From Ignavibacteriaceae bacterium (GTDB taxonomy: Bacteria; Bacteroidota; Ignavibacteria; Ignavibacteriales; Ignavibacteriaceae): a stretch of DNA of 44,907 nt. How positions within the stretch are numbered: position 1 is the stretch's first letter; every line of letters starts with the position of its first letter. The DNA is taken from contig JARLHD010000102.1 in assembly GCA_031292435.1 (NCBI GenBank), positions 1 to 44,907 of the forward strand, written 5' to 3'. The notes under the pieces are model-generated. The model was not told the DNA's origin, did not search any database, and was given only the letters and a program-made list of their open reading frames with translations. Position numbers and translations under genes: made by a program. This document shows, piece after piece, positions 1-9,675 of this stretch.

Positions 1-92
1 GACGGAATTTCGGAATAAATATTGCTATCAATTGAATAAAAAGCGGGTTTATTAGCTTTGAAAGTGAATTGAAATTTTAGTAATTTTACTCC

Positions 93-165
93 GCATCCAT
101 AGCTCAGTTGGTAGAGCATCTGACTCTTAATCAGCAGGTCACCGGTTCGAGCCCGGTTGGGTGCA
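93..165 (+). tRNA. tRNA-Lys (anticodon CTT)
   Basis: The sequence folds as a full cloverleaf. The 7-bp acceptor stem pairs 93-99 with 158-164, including one T-G wobble. The D arm has GCTC/GAGC, the anticodon loop at 124-130 reads CTCTTAA with anticodon CTT at 126-128, and the T arm contains GGTTCGAGCC. The base at 165 is the discriminator and CCA is not encoded. The anticodon decodes AAG as lysine. The top pair of the anticodon stem (119/135) is a mismatch. tRNA genes are common integration sites, but no second copy of its 3' end was found in the window. Confidence 0.97.
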
Positions 166-169
166 CAAG

Positions 170-203
170 AAGTGCGAATATTAAAAGTATTCGCACTTTT
201 TTT
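170..203 (+). terminator. Rho-independent terminator of tRNA-Lys
   Basis: An 11-bp perfect stem (170-180 with 188-198) and a 7-base loop are followed by a run of T to 203. It sits five bases after the tRNA, so it most likely ends the tRNA transcript. Confidence 0.9.
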
Positions 204-325
204 ATGAGCCGTTTTTTGTCATCATACCCGATCGACCTGAAAAAGGTTAAAAAAGATCCAATAATTTATTGGAACTATGTCAAACACTATGTCAAAAGTA
301 AAATACATTTCTGATATCAAATCGG

Positions 326-350
326 AAGGAATATCAGATTGATATTCCTT
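326..350. repeat. Perfect inverted repeat (hairpin)
   Basis: AAGGAATATCA at 326-336 is exactly complementary to 340-350 across a 3-base loop. It lies 17 bp past the stop codon of the Fic gene. It has no T-tract, so it is either a weak bidirectional terminator or a protein-binding palindrome. Confidence 0.5.
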
Positions 351-366
351 AGTTCGGGTTTTATAG

Positions 367-1908
367 CTATGATTTATTAAAAAATACTTTATATTTTTCT
401 TCGATCATCTTCGCTTCCCCCTCTGTTAATCCTGCAAATTCTTTCTCTTTTGCTCTTTTGGAAATTATACCGTTATTTTGTTCTAAAAATTGAATGAGTA
501 AAGCAACCATTCTGTCAGGCATTTGAAAACGATCATCTAACCAAACTTTCATCTGATCATAATATTGCAGATAAGCAACTTCATCCGGTATGATTTTATT
601 GATAGTATAATCAATGCATTCAAATAAAAACTCACACTGAACTGTTGCATCAAAATATCGGTAATAATCAATAGTTTCGTTTAGTACCTTCACATTATTA
701 TCAGGGGTTTTCTCCCATTGAATAAAGTCAAGCAAAGGTTGTGAATAGTTTTCCAATGTTTTTCTATAATCATTAATTCGATCTAAGATGGCCGAAGATA
801 CAGGAAAAATAATTCCCTGAGGAGTAAATTTCATATTTGATAATATATGATGAATCAGGTAGCGATGTAATCTTCCGTTTCCATCTACAAACGGATGAAT
901 AAAAACAAAACCAAAAGCTATTTTGACAGCAGTTAACACCGGGTGAAACTTAGTATCCACCATTTGCTTTGCGGCAGCCAGCAATCCATCCATCAGTGTT
1001 TCCACATCCTGCCATCGGGCTGAGATATGTTCCGGGATAGGTTCACCTGTAGTGCGGTCGTGTTCACCAATAAAACCTCCTTCGGTTCGGTAGCCCATCT
1101 TTATGAAGCGGCTGTTTTCTATTATGATTTGTTGTAGTCTGAGAAGCTCTTCTTCACTTAATGATTTACTGCCAGCCTGCCCGATAGCCCTTCCCCAGCG
1201 AACAGCCCTGGTTTGGGTGGGATTTTCACCTTCTATATTGAAGGAAGCCTTAGAATCTTTTAGCAGTAAAAATGAAGATGTACGAAGCAAGATATCTTTG
1301 TGTACCCTGCTTATAACGGAATCAGTTTTTTTAGAAAGGTTTTCTGCGATATATTTTTCCAGCTTAGACGTTTTGTGAATGAGCGGGCAAAATTCAACCA
1401 CTCCGGGTAAATTATTTTTTATTCGCTGCCGGCTTGCATTGGTACTTACCGGATTAGTATACTGTAATTTCTCTTCCACAAGCGGAATGTAATTTCCTCC
1501 TTTTAAATCAGGCACTGCTAATGACTTTTGCATAAGCCATTCGTATAAGAACCATATTTTCCTGCTATACTGACCAAATGGCTCATTGTTTATCCACTGT
1601 TCAATAGTTTCTGGTTCTAATTGTTCAAACAGCTTTTTAAAAAACAATAGGTTTATACCTTCATATTTTAATGCAAAAACCAAGTGACTATAAAGTGTTT
1701 CCTTTGGTTGATGCCTTGGAGTAAAAACAAGCCAATTTTCAGTTGCATATTGTCTCGTCATTTGACTAATTAATGCAAGTTGCCTTGGAATTGGTACAGC
1801 CAATTTCAGGGATTCGATAATGGCACCATATCCTACCAACTTTCCTTGTTCTGGTGCTGTCCTTCCGTGAAAAAGGTTTATTGTCTGTGAAAAATGTTTA
1901 TTATTCAT
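367..1908 (-). CDS. Class II Fic-domain AMP-transferase
   Basis: Fic proteins transfer AMP from ATP to hydroxyl side chains of target proteins. The catalytic signature HPFVDGNGRLHR is intact (about residues 338-349 from the chosen start): the catalytic His, the GNG anion hole and both Arg are present. The autoinhibitory motif SFNIEG ([S/T]xxxE[G/N]) lies upstream near residue 222, which marks class II, where an N-terminal helix blocks the ATP site. The C-terminal 80 residues look like a winged-helix region. I chose the ATG at 1908 (513 aa). An in-frame ATG at 1962 would add 18 residues but would place the promoter-like repeats inside the gene. The gene stands alone, and no Fic-specific antitoxin gene adjoins it. 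It could be a toxin/regulator or a housekeeping AMPylator. The family call is secure, the target unknown. Confidence 0.93.
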   Translation of the reverse strand: MNNKHFSQTINLFHGRTAPEQGKLVGYGAIIESLKLAVPIPRQLALISQMTRQYATENWLVFTPRHQPKETLYSHLVFALKYEGINLLFFKKLFEQLEPETIEQWINNEPFGQYSRKIWFLYEWLMQKSLAVPDLKGGNYIPLVEEKLQYTNPVSTNASRQRIKNNLPGVVEFCPLIHKTSKLEKYIAENLSKKTDSVISRVHKDILLRTSSFLLLKDSKASFNIEGENPTQTRAVRWGRAIGQAGSKSLSEEELLRLQQIIIENSRFIKMGYRTEGGFIGEHDRTTGEPIPEHISARWQDVETLMDGLLAAAKQMVDTKFHPVLTAVKIAFGFVFIHPFVDGNGRLHRYLIHHILSNMKFTPQGIIFPVSSAILDRINDYRKTLENYSQPLLDFIQWEKTPDNNVKVLNETIDYYRYFDATVQCEFLFECIDYTINKIIPDEVAYLQYYDQMKVWLDDRFQMPDRMVALLIQFLEQNNGIISKRAKEKEFAGLTEGEAKMIEEKYKVFFNKS

Positions 1909-1980
1909 TTTATCTATGAAAAGTGTTACGACAAATATACGTGAAAAACATTTACAAAGCATGAAAAATATTTATTATTT
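1867..1980. repeat. Four direct repeats over the fic promoter and 5' end
   Basis: Near-identical units begin at 1867, 1887, 1941 and 1961 (GTGAAAAAGGTTTATT, GTGAAAAATGTTTATTA, GTGAAAAACATTTACAA, ATGAAAAATATTTATTA). A weaker unit is at 1916. The units fall in two pairs, each with exactly 20-bp spacing (about two helical turns). The right-hand pair flanks the putative promoter and the left-hand pair lies in the first codons of fic. This layout fits cooperative binding of a regulator, possibly Fic itself through its winged-helix tail. Confidence 0.6.
1932..1958 (-). promoter_or_regulatory. Putative fic promoter, Bacteroidota -7-like
   Basis: Read on the minus strand, TATATTTG (1939 to 1932) matches the Bacteroidota -7 consensus TAnnTTTG and would start transcription about 17 bp before the ATG at 1908. 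A TTTG at 1958-1955 lies upstream, but the 15-bp spacing is shorter than the usual 19-21 bp. Repeat unit 1941-1957 sits between and over these boxes. Confidence 0.3.
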
Positions 1981-2693
1981 GGATTTTTTGTGAATACCAT
2001 TTATTTACATGTTGTCCTGCTAAATTAAAAGCATATTTTGAATTCTCACTGAAGATCAGCAATTTATTAAAAATGCTAAGAAAAACTACTTCCGCTAATA
2101 GAGGAATTTTTGTTTACCCATAACTTATTTTATAATAACAAGTTGCGAGGGTGAGTTTTTGTATTATTTACTGAAGTCTTCCCTCTTAATTAGTCGGAAT
2201 CTATTTCATAATTAATCTAGCAAGTGATTTAGGGAAGAAACAGACATCTCTAATCAACAGTCTGCCCCTATCAATAATGATCTTTAAAAACAAATGTTGT
2301 GTGTTTATTTAAACCTCGATCTGGGAGAAAACGGAACCCAGAGATTTGCAATTTTTTCCTGAAACTATTGTCGTTTGGCTTACAAATACAGATTCACTTA
2401 TGATAATTTCTCAAAACTTGACAAAATAATTTCTAAAATAATAATAATTATTCTGTACCCTTAATAACAGTATCTGGTTTTACAATGAATCTAATTTCTT
2501 TCCAATTTGTTAGAAACTCCTTTATAAAACAGAAATTCTATCGATATCATTAATTTGGGGGCTTTGGATTAATATTAGGGATATCTGAAATTACATCTAC
2601 TAACTTTTAAGTATTGAGCGAAAAATACCAGTATAATGCTTCTAAATTAATTTTGAATTGTGTACATTTAAATAAAAAATATAGATAAAATAA
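1981..2693. other. Long AT-rich intergenic region
   Basis: About 700 bp separate the divergent fic and PP2C genes. I see no convincing gene, RNA or repeat. A TATAAT at 2632-2637 and a TAATTTTG at 2648-2655 (fitting TAnnTTTG) are candidate promoter elements for the PP2C gene, neither with a good upstream partner box. An open stretch of about 39 codons near 2310-2430 lacks a start and looks accidental. Confidence 0.5.
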
Positions 2694-3692
2694 TTGAATA
2701 AATTTGAAGTCATTGAATCAACAAAAGAAAAAGAAGGAAAGAAAAATAATGGGGATCACTCTAAATGGGAGTATATCCAGGAAGAAGATCTTTTAATCAT
2801 TGCATGTGCTGATGGAGTTACTAATAGTGGTTTTGATTATTTGGCATCTAAGATTAGTTGCGAGGAATCTATCAAGGAATTTATCAATTCGCATGGTTCC
2901 ATAGAAGATAGACTACATAATGGAGTATTGTATGCCAATAAAATGGTCAGTGAATATTCCGAACAAACCAAAGGAATGCTATCAACTCTATTGTTACTCG
3001 TATGGGAAACCGATATGAACAATATTTACTATATAAATATTGGGGACTCAAGAATTTATCAAATCTCAAAAAATAAATGCAAACCAATTACAGAGGATGA
3101 TTCCCTTTTAGAACCTATACTTTTGAATGGAAAACACGTTGTTCAAGGTGGTGTTCCTCTCTTTAGGAAGGTAATCACAAAAGCAATGGGTCAATCTGAG
3201 ATTTTAAATTATGTAATTAAAAAGACCCCTTTTAATCAAGGTGAGATATTGGTTTTCTCAACTGATGGAGTTCATAATGATAGTCCGCTAAGTTCAAAGT
3301 TGATTCAATTATTATGGGATGAGGATAAGTTGCAAACAGAAATTGATGAGTTCACAAGAAATTGTGCGAGTAGCAATGAAGATGATGCAACAGCTGTAGT
3401 TCTTAGAAGGAGAGATTATAGTGAAGAATTATTAAATAGATACTATGATGAAAAACATTTTTTCCCTTGGGATGGGATACCCATTTACCTAGCAAAAATA
3501 TTTTTACTAAATCGGATAAATAATGCAATAATCCAAAATGACTCTCTGCAATTAGTGCAAGCGCTTAATTTTGTAATACAGAATCACCTTAAGATTAAGA
3601 GAGAGTCTATACTTCCACTATTTGAACTGACAAACAGTCGAAATTTGTTAGATAACAAACTAAATACATTACTCAGAAAACTAATGAGTTAG
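2694..3692 (+). CDS. PP2C-family serine/threonine phosphatase
   Basis: PP2C enzymes are metal-dependent Ser/Thr phosphatases. Their motifs appear in order: CADGV near residue 38 (metal-binding Asp40-Gly41), NIGDSRIYQI near 115, FSTDGV near 188 (Asp191) and EDDATAVVL near 229 (Asp230/231). The usual GG after the first DG is replaced by TNSG. About 90 helical residues follow the catalytic domain. The gene opens with TTG directly after an in-frame TAA; no ATG occurs until well inside the domain, so TTG is the probable start. It is convergent with the tubulin-like gene 256 bp away. PP2C proteins are often encoded beside vWA proteins, so it probably belongs with the vWA/tubulin pair. No Ser/Thr kinase is visible nearby, leaving its substrate open. 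Confidence 0.85.
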   Translation: MNKFEVIESTKEKEGKKNNGDHSKWEYIQEEDLLIIACADGVTNSGFDYLASKISCEESIKEFINSHGSIEDRLHNGVLYANKMVSEYSEQTKGMLSTLLLLVWETDMNNIYYINIGDSRIYQISKNKCKPITEDDSLLEPILLNGKHVVQGGVPLFRKVITKAMGQSEILNYVIKKTPFNQGEILVFSTDGVHNDSPLSSKLIQLLWDEDKLQTEIDEFTRNCASSNEDDATAVVLRRRDYSEELLNRYYDEKHFFPWDGIPIYLAKIFLLNRINNAIIQNDSLQLVQALNFVIQNHLKIKRESILPLFELTNSRNLLDNKLNTLLRKLMS

Positions 3693-3915
3693 AATAAATC
3701 TCAGAAAAGAAAGTGTTGGGGAGGAAATTGGATTGGTTGTATGTTTTCAAAACCAAGAATGTCGGATTACATTGTGACAATCTCAATTAATGCCCAAATA
3801 ATATAATTCTGATAAAGATTTTTTTAGGATCAAATATTATAACAAACAGAAGAAGTCAAGTTTCAAAGTTCTTTGTCTTTCTTAAAGAATGCTCAGAATA
3901 AAAGAATTCACATAT

Positions 3916-3930
3916 AGGATTATTAATCCT
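3916..3930. terminator. Weak hairpin between converging genes
   Basis: AGGATTA/TAATCCT forms a 7-bp stem 18 bp past the stop of the tubulin-like gene. No strong T-tract follows on either strand, so this is at best a weak terminator. The rest of the 256-bp gap shows nothing recognisable. Confidence 0.25.
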
Positions 3931-3948
3931 CTAAACTTTAAAAAATAA

Positions 3949-6900
3949 TTATTTCAAATTTTTTATAGCTGCATTCGTATATCCTATTACTGCAGCACGC
4001 ATTGCCAAAATTAAATCACTTATCGGAAATTCGTAAATTTTATTGTCGGGCTTACGATCTTTTTCAATATTTATTCCGCCTTTTACAGCCTTTTCCCTAA
4101 GGGCAACCAGATATTCTTTTATATTCTTTCCTTTTATTAGTTCTTTTTCTTTTTCTTCCCAAAGTTCTATAATTTTTTTCCGGACTGGATTACGTAACCA
4201 GGTTCTATTAATCTCATAATCAAATCTCATAACATTAATTGCTATTTCAGGAAGATTCCATATTTCTCCTAGAATGAAATACTCGAAGTTACTTTTATTT
4301 TTAATCGTTAACCTTATTTTGGGTTCGTCTGTTATATTTTGCTGAAAAAGAAATTCATCTTTAAACAGTGTTTCCGACAAATAACAGAGTGAAAATTTTT
4401 CAAATACATGTGTCAGTTCAGGTTTATTCCCATTATGATATGTCGGTAAATAATCATTAAGTAAGGAAATAACTTCTGGGATATAAACTCTTTGAAAATT
4501 ACTGTCAACATTTTTTACCACTATCTTGCGTAGTCTTTCTGCATTTTGCTCGTTTGGATAATTATCTACCGGCTGATTATTCCCTTTGGTCAAATATTTC
4601 AAATAATCCGCTTGTCCATTTGTAAAGCTATTGGTCTGTGTTGGATCGACACCAAATAATAATTTAACAAGCCTTATCTCATGCTTATTAAATTTGGATG
4701 TGTCCACCTTCTTTTTAACATCTACATTAGTGTAAAGGTTTTCAGTGAACACTTCGTTAATATTATTCAAGTTAGCGGGAGCAAAAAGATAATAAGAATC
4801 TTTCCTTTCATTATCAGGCACAGCTGTCGCAGATCCACTGATTCCGACGTCAGCCCCGTTTATCATTTCATTCCGTAGTTTGGTAATGTATGTACCTAGA
4901 TTCTTTTCTAAGTTCGTAAGATTTTCAGAGTTCATATGTCCATATTCAAAGTCTATATTGATTATTTCCCATATGTTCAAATTTTCCAATAAGTTAGGGA
5001 TATATTGATCTGAATATTGAACATGATTAAAAAATGAATATCCATTGGTAACTTTTAACAACTCCTCTGTTATTACATTTTTATATATTTTTGGAATAGC
5101 AGTTACTTCGTCAGTAGCTGGTATTGTTAGCACTATCATTGTTTCCTGAGGGTTAGACAAATTGTCATAATCAATTAATTTTCCATCCGCTTTCACCCCA
5201 CAAATATTCCAGAACATTTTTTCCATCATACCATCAAGTACTTCCCCGGCTACCTTCTCAAACAAATAATCTTCGGCTAATCCTCCAGTTTTAGGTAAAT
5301 ATTTCCTTCCCAGCCATTCGTCCCGTTCTTTTCTTATATTACATTCTGTGCTCCACAATTTTTCCGTTTCGTCCTTATACTTTCTGAATATTCCTATCCA
5401 ACCGTTTGCGGAATCACCTACTCGACTGTAAAATGTATCCAGATACTTAATTAAATTTAATGTCAGACCCTTTATTGATTCAATAGTTAGTCGCCAGGCC
5501 TCAATTTTTGTGTATTCTACCAATCCCTGTAAATATTCCTCAAGCTGCCTTTTTGTGCCGGCATCTTCTAATGCCTGCATTCTCTTACCTGCAGCTTGTT
5601 GAAATTTGTCTGCTTCTGGCTTATATATCTTGTAATCAGAATCTAATTTTTTCTGAAATTCCCTGACATCAATTATTAAGTTCTCCAGAAATGACACAAA
5701 TTCAATTAAGCTGCCCGGGTTTGATTTAAGATCTTTGGGTATTAAATTTTCATCTTTATCTTTCGTATAAAATATTTTCTCTATTGCTGTAGCTATCCCG
5801 GTAATAAAATCTCCGGTTATTTTTTTACGTTGAGCACCAATAAAATCTTTTACTTCTTTTAAGTATGAACTCTGGACTGCTTGGGCTTCGTTTCTGAACT
5901 CTTTCGCACTCCTTGTAAATGGCCACAATTTTGTCATCTTAACATTCATAAGAGATTCCAGGGAGGGTTTCAACCTGTCCCTTGAACCGGTTAACATTAG
6001 TGTTAAAACAGAAGTGATATTTGTTTTATTCCAGATAGAAAATTTAAGAGAAATAAGATTATTCATGAATGAATTCAATGATTTCAAGTTATCGGCAATC
6101 AATGCTCCATTTGCTTTTGCCGTAGGTTCGAGTGCAAATACTTTGCAATAAAAAGCATTTGCAAATCGGAATTTGAAAGTATTACTGACTTCCTGCCATG
6201 AATACTGAAGAGAATAATCACCAAATGAGGCAAATTTACAATTCCTTGGTTGTGCATCTATCCAGGCAGGATAATTCACTATCTGACTCTGAAAAGCGGC
6301 AAATTCCTTGAAGTCCCTTATAAGTGAAAAAATAAAATCTGACATGATGGGAATAACTCCCTTCTGGGGAGAAACAGTATTATATTTAAAATTTTCTCCT
6401 TCTCCGTCTACTACAATAGGAACATGAATGTACTTCCCGATCTTAATGCTGTTTTCTTTAGAATATTCAATAAAAAATGGAAATTTCACACTAGTTGAAG
6501 TATTAATCCTTAATAAATTTAAAAAACCGGCAAACCCTTTGACACTTCTGTCATATGTACTTTGATCCAATTGTGCATAGGTATCGCTTAATGGATATAG
6601 ATTCCAAATCCATAATTTTGAATCAGTCGTAATTATATCAGCAAGCATAGTAGCAACATCGGACAGGATGCCTGCCCCGGTTCCGCCTACCTGAGTACCC
6701 ACTAAAACAATTACTCTCATATCATCATCTGTTTGAGAATTCTTTTTAAAATCATTTACAACATTAGTGAGTGCTTTTTTGATATTATTTTGATCAACAA
6801 ATACATATGCGTGTCCTGGTACCCTTTGACCGGCAAATCCTGCAGAAGGAGAAATATTGCCGGCTCTGAGGACGCTAGATGCTTGGTCCTGGGTAAGCCA

Positions 6901-7185
6901 TTGTGCAAAAACATCATCCGTATTACCCTTTACTAGATTTTTTAATCTGTCGGTAGGATTTGCACTATCATTAAACTTATAGCATTCCTTGGAATCCGCA
7001 CTATAATCAATCTCATACTGCCGGGGCAGTATATAATCTCCATCATGTCCCAAACCATCCATACTGAAAATAAATGTGTTTGCTTTTTGTAATGATCCAT
7101 AAACTCGTTCGCATTCATATTTTATATGATTGCATATTCCTTTTCCTCCCCCACCAACACCAATTACCAACATTGAATGTGACAT
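3949..7185 (-). CDS. Tubulin-like GTPase-fold protein (Tubulin_2-like)
   Basis: The N-terminus carries the first glycine-rich nucleotide-binding loop (VIGVGGGGKG, residues 7-16). The tubulin/FtsZ signature appears as GGTGAG at 167-172, inside VGTQVGGTGAGILSD. At 1078 aa it is much longer than FtsZ or TubZ (about 350-420 aa), and the extra length is mainly helical. It resembles the large bacterial tubulin-like proteins annotated as Tubulin_2, which are poorly studied; polymerisation cannot be judged here. The start has a good ribosome site (AAAGGA, 8 bp upstream). It follows the vWA gene by 16 bp, so the two are surely co-transcribed. It is the last gene of the long minus-strand run. The fold call is fairly firm; the function is unknown. 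Confidence 0.8.
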   Translation of the reverse strand: MSHSMLVIGVGGGGKGICNHIKYECERVYGSLQKANTFIFSMDGLGHDGDYILPRQYEIDYSADSKECYKFNDSANPTDRLKNLVKGNTDDVFAQWLTQDQASSVLRAGNISPSAGFAGQRVPGHAYVFVDQNNIKKALTNVVNDFKKNSQTDDDMRVIVLVGTQVGGTGAGILSDVATMLADIITTDSKLWIWNLYPLSDTYAQLDQSTYDRSVKGFAGFLNLLRINTSTSVKFPFFIEYSKENSIKIGKYIHVPIVVDGEGENFKYNTVSPQKGVIPIMSDFIFSLIRDFKEFAAFQSQIVNYPAWIDAQPRNCKFASFGDYSLQYSWQEVSNTFKFRFANAFYCKVFALEPTAKANGALIADNLKSLNSFMNNLISLKFSIWNKTNITSVLTLMLTGSRDRLKPSLESLMNVKMTKLWPFTRSAKEFRNEAQAVQSSYLKEVKDFIGAQRKKITGDFITGIATAIEKIFYTKDKDENLIPKDLKSNPGSLIEFVSFLENLIIDVREFQKKLDSDYKIYKPEADKFQQAAGKRMQALEDAGTKRQLEEYLQGLVEYTKIEAWRLTIESIKGLTLNLIKYLDTFYSRVGDSANGWIGIFRKYKDETEKLWSTECNIRKERDEWLGRKYLPKTGGLAEDYLFEKVAGEVLDGMMEKMFWNICGVKADGKLIDYDNLSNPQETMIVLTIPATDEVTAIPKIYKNVITEELLKVTNGYSFFNHVQYSDQYIPNLLENLNIWEIINIDFEYGHMNSENLTNLEKNLGTYITKLRNEMINGADVGISGSATAVPDNERKDSYYLFAPANLNNINEVFTENLYTNVDVKKKVDTSKFNKHEIRLVKLLFGVDPTQTNSFTNGQADYLKYLTKGNNQPVDNYPNEQNAERLRKIVVKNVDSNFQRVYIPEVISLLNDYLPTYHNGNKPELTHVFEKFSLCYLSETLFKDEFLFQQNITDEPKIRLTIKNKSNFEYFILGEIWNLPEIAINVMRFDYEINRTWLRNPVRKKIIELWEEKEKELIKGKNIKEYLVALREKAVKGGINIEKDRKPDNKIYEFPISDLILAMRAAVIGYTNAAIKNLK

Positions 7186-7201
7186 ATTGAAAATCCTTTA
7201 T

Positions 7202-9556
7202 TTAGAATGAAAAATCGTTATTTGAACTCTCTGACGGACTATCTTGACCAGTGTCATCATTGCTTCCAGAACTGTCATAATCTGTGTTTTGGATTTCACC
7301 GTTTGCTACAAATTCTATCGATTTGTTTTTAATTTTAATAGACTTATTATTATTTGTTGCATCAATTATGGCCACCGGTTTCTTCCAAAACAATAAATTA
7401 GTGAGAAAATTACCTGAGTATATTTCAATTCTTTTACCGTCTTTATCCAGCGGTCTCGCCCAAAATTTTGCATATAATTCTTTACCTTTTTTGTTTTTTC
7501 CCAATCTCACTGAAACTGGAGGGCTGGTATAGTTTTTTATAAGGCTATTTTCGGCAATAATAGTATACTCTTTGGTTATATTTTCTTGTGGACCGGAATC
7601 CTGATCGGTTAGCTCGTCCGATTCATCTAATTCAAGTTGAGGAATAGCTAATATAGACCTTTCATAGGAAGGATAACTGACTCCTTTTATCAAAATTTTG
7701 TAAATTTTATAAAGTCCTCCCAGCAATACCAAGGCTAGGAAAATGTAAAATAATCTTAAGCACCAATTCCATATTTTTAGATACCATTGTTCTTTCAAAG
7801 TAATATCATAAACCGATATTATCCTTTCGGGGAAAAGGTAATATTGAATTAATGGTTTAGTTTTGAAATCAAAAGCTATTTGGTAAACACCCTCTTTAGA
7901 AGTATTAAATTCTTCCTTGCCTGTTGGTAAAATACCCGAAATTACAGATTTATCGGTTTTTGATTGCTCAAGCCATATTGCCGCTGATTTAATTGAATCT
8001 GGCGATAATACCACCTGAGATAAAACTATATTTGATGGATTATCAATAAAATATTTACCGGGATCAATTGATTGGTCGCCAATTTTAAATGACCCTTTAA
8101 GCTTAATCGGTTCATTAATATTCAATACTGCAAGCGGTAATGGTTCTTCTATTTCAAAATAGGGAATTTTCAAAACTTCAATAGGTTCGGTGTTGACAAA
8201 CTCAACTGCCGTACCGCCTTTAACGGTAAGTCTGATGTTATATGTACCTTCTTTATCAAAGGCAAAAGTTTCATCCGCGTAATAATTTAATCCGGCTTTG
8301 TTTTCTTTCAGAAATCGAATTTGTTTATCAAAACCAGGATTATCTGAAGAAGTAATCCGTGCTGAAAACGATAACGGATACTCTTTTAGTTCAACTATTT
8401 CTTGCTGGTTTTCTTTGGTGAACCGGGCTTTAAGACGAATCTTTTTCCCTAATGGGAAATATCGTTGCCCTATTGAATTGAAAATAGGTTCCGGTTTAAG
8501 TAACTCTAATCTGAAAGGGATTTCGTTCCGAACTATTCGAATCGGCTCTAAATCTCCTTGTTGCCTTTTAAGATTATATGTCCAGGTACCGGGTGCGGGA
8601 GATTTCTCCTTTTGAATAATATATCCTGCATTATTTAGCAGTGTTGAATCTATTTTAATTAATCTCTTTTGAGGGTCATAAATTGATAGTTGCAAAGGAT
8701 GGCGGGCAAACACATGAAATTCCAGTTCATCTACATAGGGGTTTACGATAAACTCTCCGGAATCTTTAACCAATACCTGGCTTGACTTCAACTCAAGTAT
8801 TTTTTCGACTGACTCGTTAAATTTCGTGTATAATTCATCTAAATTTCTTATAGAACTGATATTTTCAGGAACAAGAAATTCTTTCCAGTCAATAATTGTT
8901 TGCGAAAATTTAACATTTGCTGCAGGATTATCAATCCCGATAATAAATAATTTAAAGTCCTTTAGCTCAGTTTGAACATAATCTTTAATTTCTTTAAAAT
9001 AAGATTGTATTAATGCTTGAGACTCGTTGTTTCCCTTTTCTGGTTTACCATCGGTAAATATAACGATTGCACGTTCACGTCGATTTACATACTTGGGGGC
9101 TCTTTCAAAATCACTTTTGACAGCCTGAAGCGCTTTTATTATGTTTGTATTAGCCCCTTGGGTTGCATGTCCTGATCTAATAGCATCCTGAATTTTATTT
9201 AAGTTGCCTGGTAAGACTTCCAATAAACCGGAACTTGTTGCATTATCGCCAAAGTGAATTATTGATATCCGGTTTGGAAACTCATCATCTGACTTCTTTA
9301 CAAAAAGACTTTGGACTAAATATCTTGAGGCATCATAACGAATACCATTTTGATCAGTTCCGTTATTGCCTATCATACTTCCAGATTGATCAATGAGAAG
9401 AAAAATGTCTAATCCAGTAATATGTTGTCGATCCTTTATCTCAATTGAAGTGTTCGTAACTGCAGTAGAAGAGTTTTCCGGACTTCTAGAACAGGAGAAG
9501 AAAATCGCTGAGATTACGGCAATAAGGGTGCAGATTAGAATTTTAGTTAGCTTCAT
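7202..9556 (-). CDS. vWA-domain lipoprotein with C-terminal transmembrane segment
   Basis: Residues 1-22 are a signal peptide ending in a lipobox-like FFSC, so Cys22 is probably lipidated after export. A von Willebrand A domain follows with an intact MIDAS: DQSGSM at 56-61, a Thr near GANTN and an Asp in IFTDGKP. Such domains bind protein partners through a metal ion. Residues about 280-590 look like beta-rich extracytoplasmic repeats. A hydrophobic helix near 600-625 and a basic stretch are followed by a roughly 150-residue tail rich in Asp, Ser and Asn. If both the lipid anchor and the helix are used, the protein spans the inner membrane with its tail in the cytoplasm, where the tubulin-like product of the next gene resides. 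A 119-bp gap upstream could hold its own promoter. The domain call is firm, the topology inferred. Confidence 0.85.
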   Translation of the reverse strand: MKLTKILICTLIAVISAIFFSCSRSPENSSTAVTNTSIEIKDRQHITGLDIFLLIDQSGSMIGNNGTDQNGIRYDASRYLVQSLFVKKSDDEFPNRISIIHFGDNATSSGLLEVLPGNLNKIQDAIRSGHATQGANTNIIKALQAVKSDFERAPKYVNRRERAIVIFTDGKPEKGNNESQALIQSYFKEIKDYVQTELKDFKLFIIGIDNPAANVKFSQTIIDWKEFLVPENISSIRNLDELYTKFNESVEKILELKSSQVLVKDSGEFIVNPYVDELEFHVFARHPLQLSIYDPQKRLIKIDSTLLNNAGYIIQKEKSPAPGTWTYNLKRQQGDLEPIRIVRNEIPFRLELLKPEPIFNSIGQRYFPLGKKIRLKARFTKENQQEIVELKEYPLSFSARITSSDNPGFDKQIRFLKENKAGLNYYADETFAFDKEGTYNIRLTVKGGTAVEFVNTEPIEVLKIPYFEIEEPLPLAVLNINEPIKLKGSFKIGDQSIDPGKYFIDNPSNIVLSQVVLSPDSIKSAAIWLEQSKTDKSVISGILPTGKEEFNTSKEGVYQIAFDFKTKPLIQYYLFPERIISVYDITLKEQWYLKIWNWCLRLFYIFLALVLLGGLYKIYKILIKGVSYPSYERSILAIPQLELDESDELTDQDSGPQENITKEYTIIAENSLIKNYTSPPVSVRLGKNKKGKELYAKFWARPLDKDGKRIEIYSGNFLTNLLFWKKPVAIIDATNNNKSIKIKNKSIEFVANGEIQNTDYDSSGSNDDTGQDSPSESSNNDFSF

Positions 9557-9675
9557 TCGAATATGACCTAATGTTATTTCTTTAAATTCAAATTAATCAA
9601 AATAAAGCCAAATAAAAATACCCTATTCAAACAAATTTCGGAATTTTCGCTATTTCATTATACTTCAATATTCAC

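Noticed and set aside
108..314. Plus-strand reading frame of 68 codons
   Set aside because: It begins inside the tRNA-Lys gene and runs through its terminator; there is no ribosome site and no recognisable product.
2310..2430. Open stretch of about 39 codons upstream of the PP2C gene
   Set aside because: It follows a stop, lacks a start codon and has no recognisable sequence.
7202..9675. A sigma-54 promoter in front of the vWA gene (TGGC followed by TTGA near 9600)
   Set aside because: The spacing is one base off and the GC of the -12 box is missing; a weaker TTCG pair upstream is not enough support.
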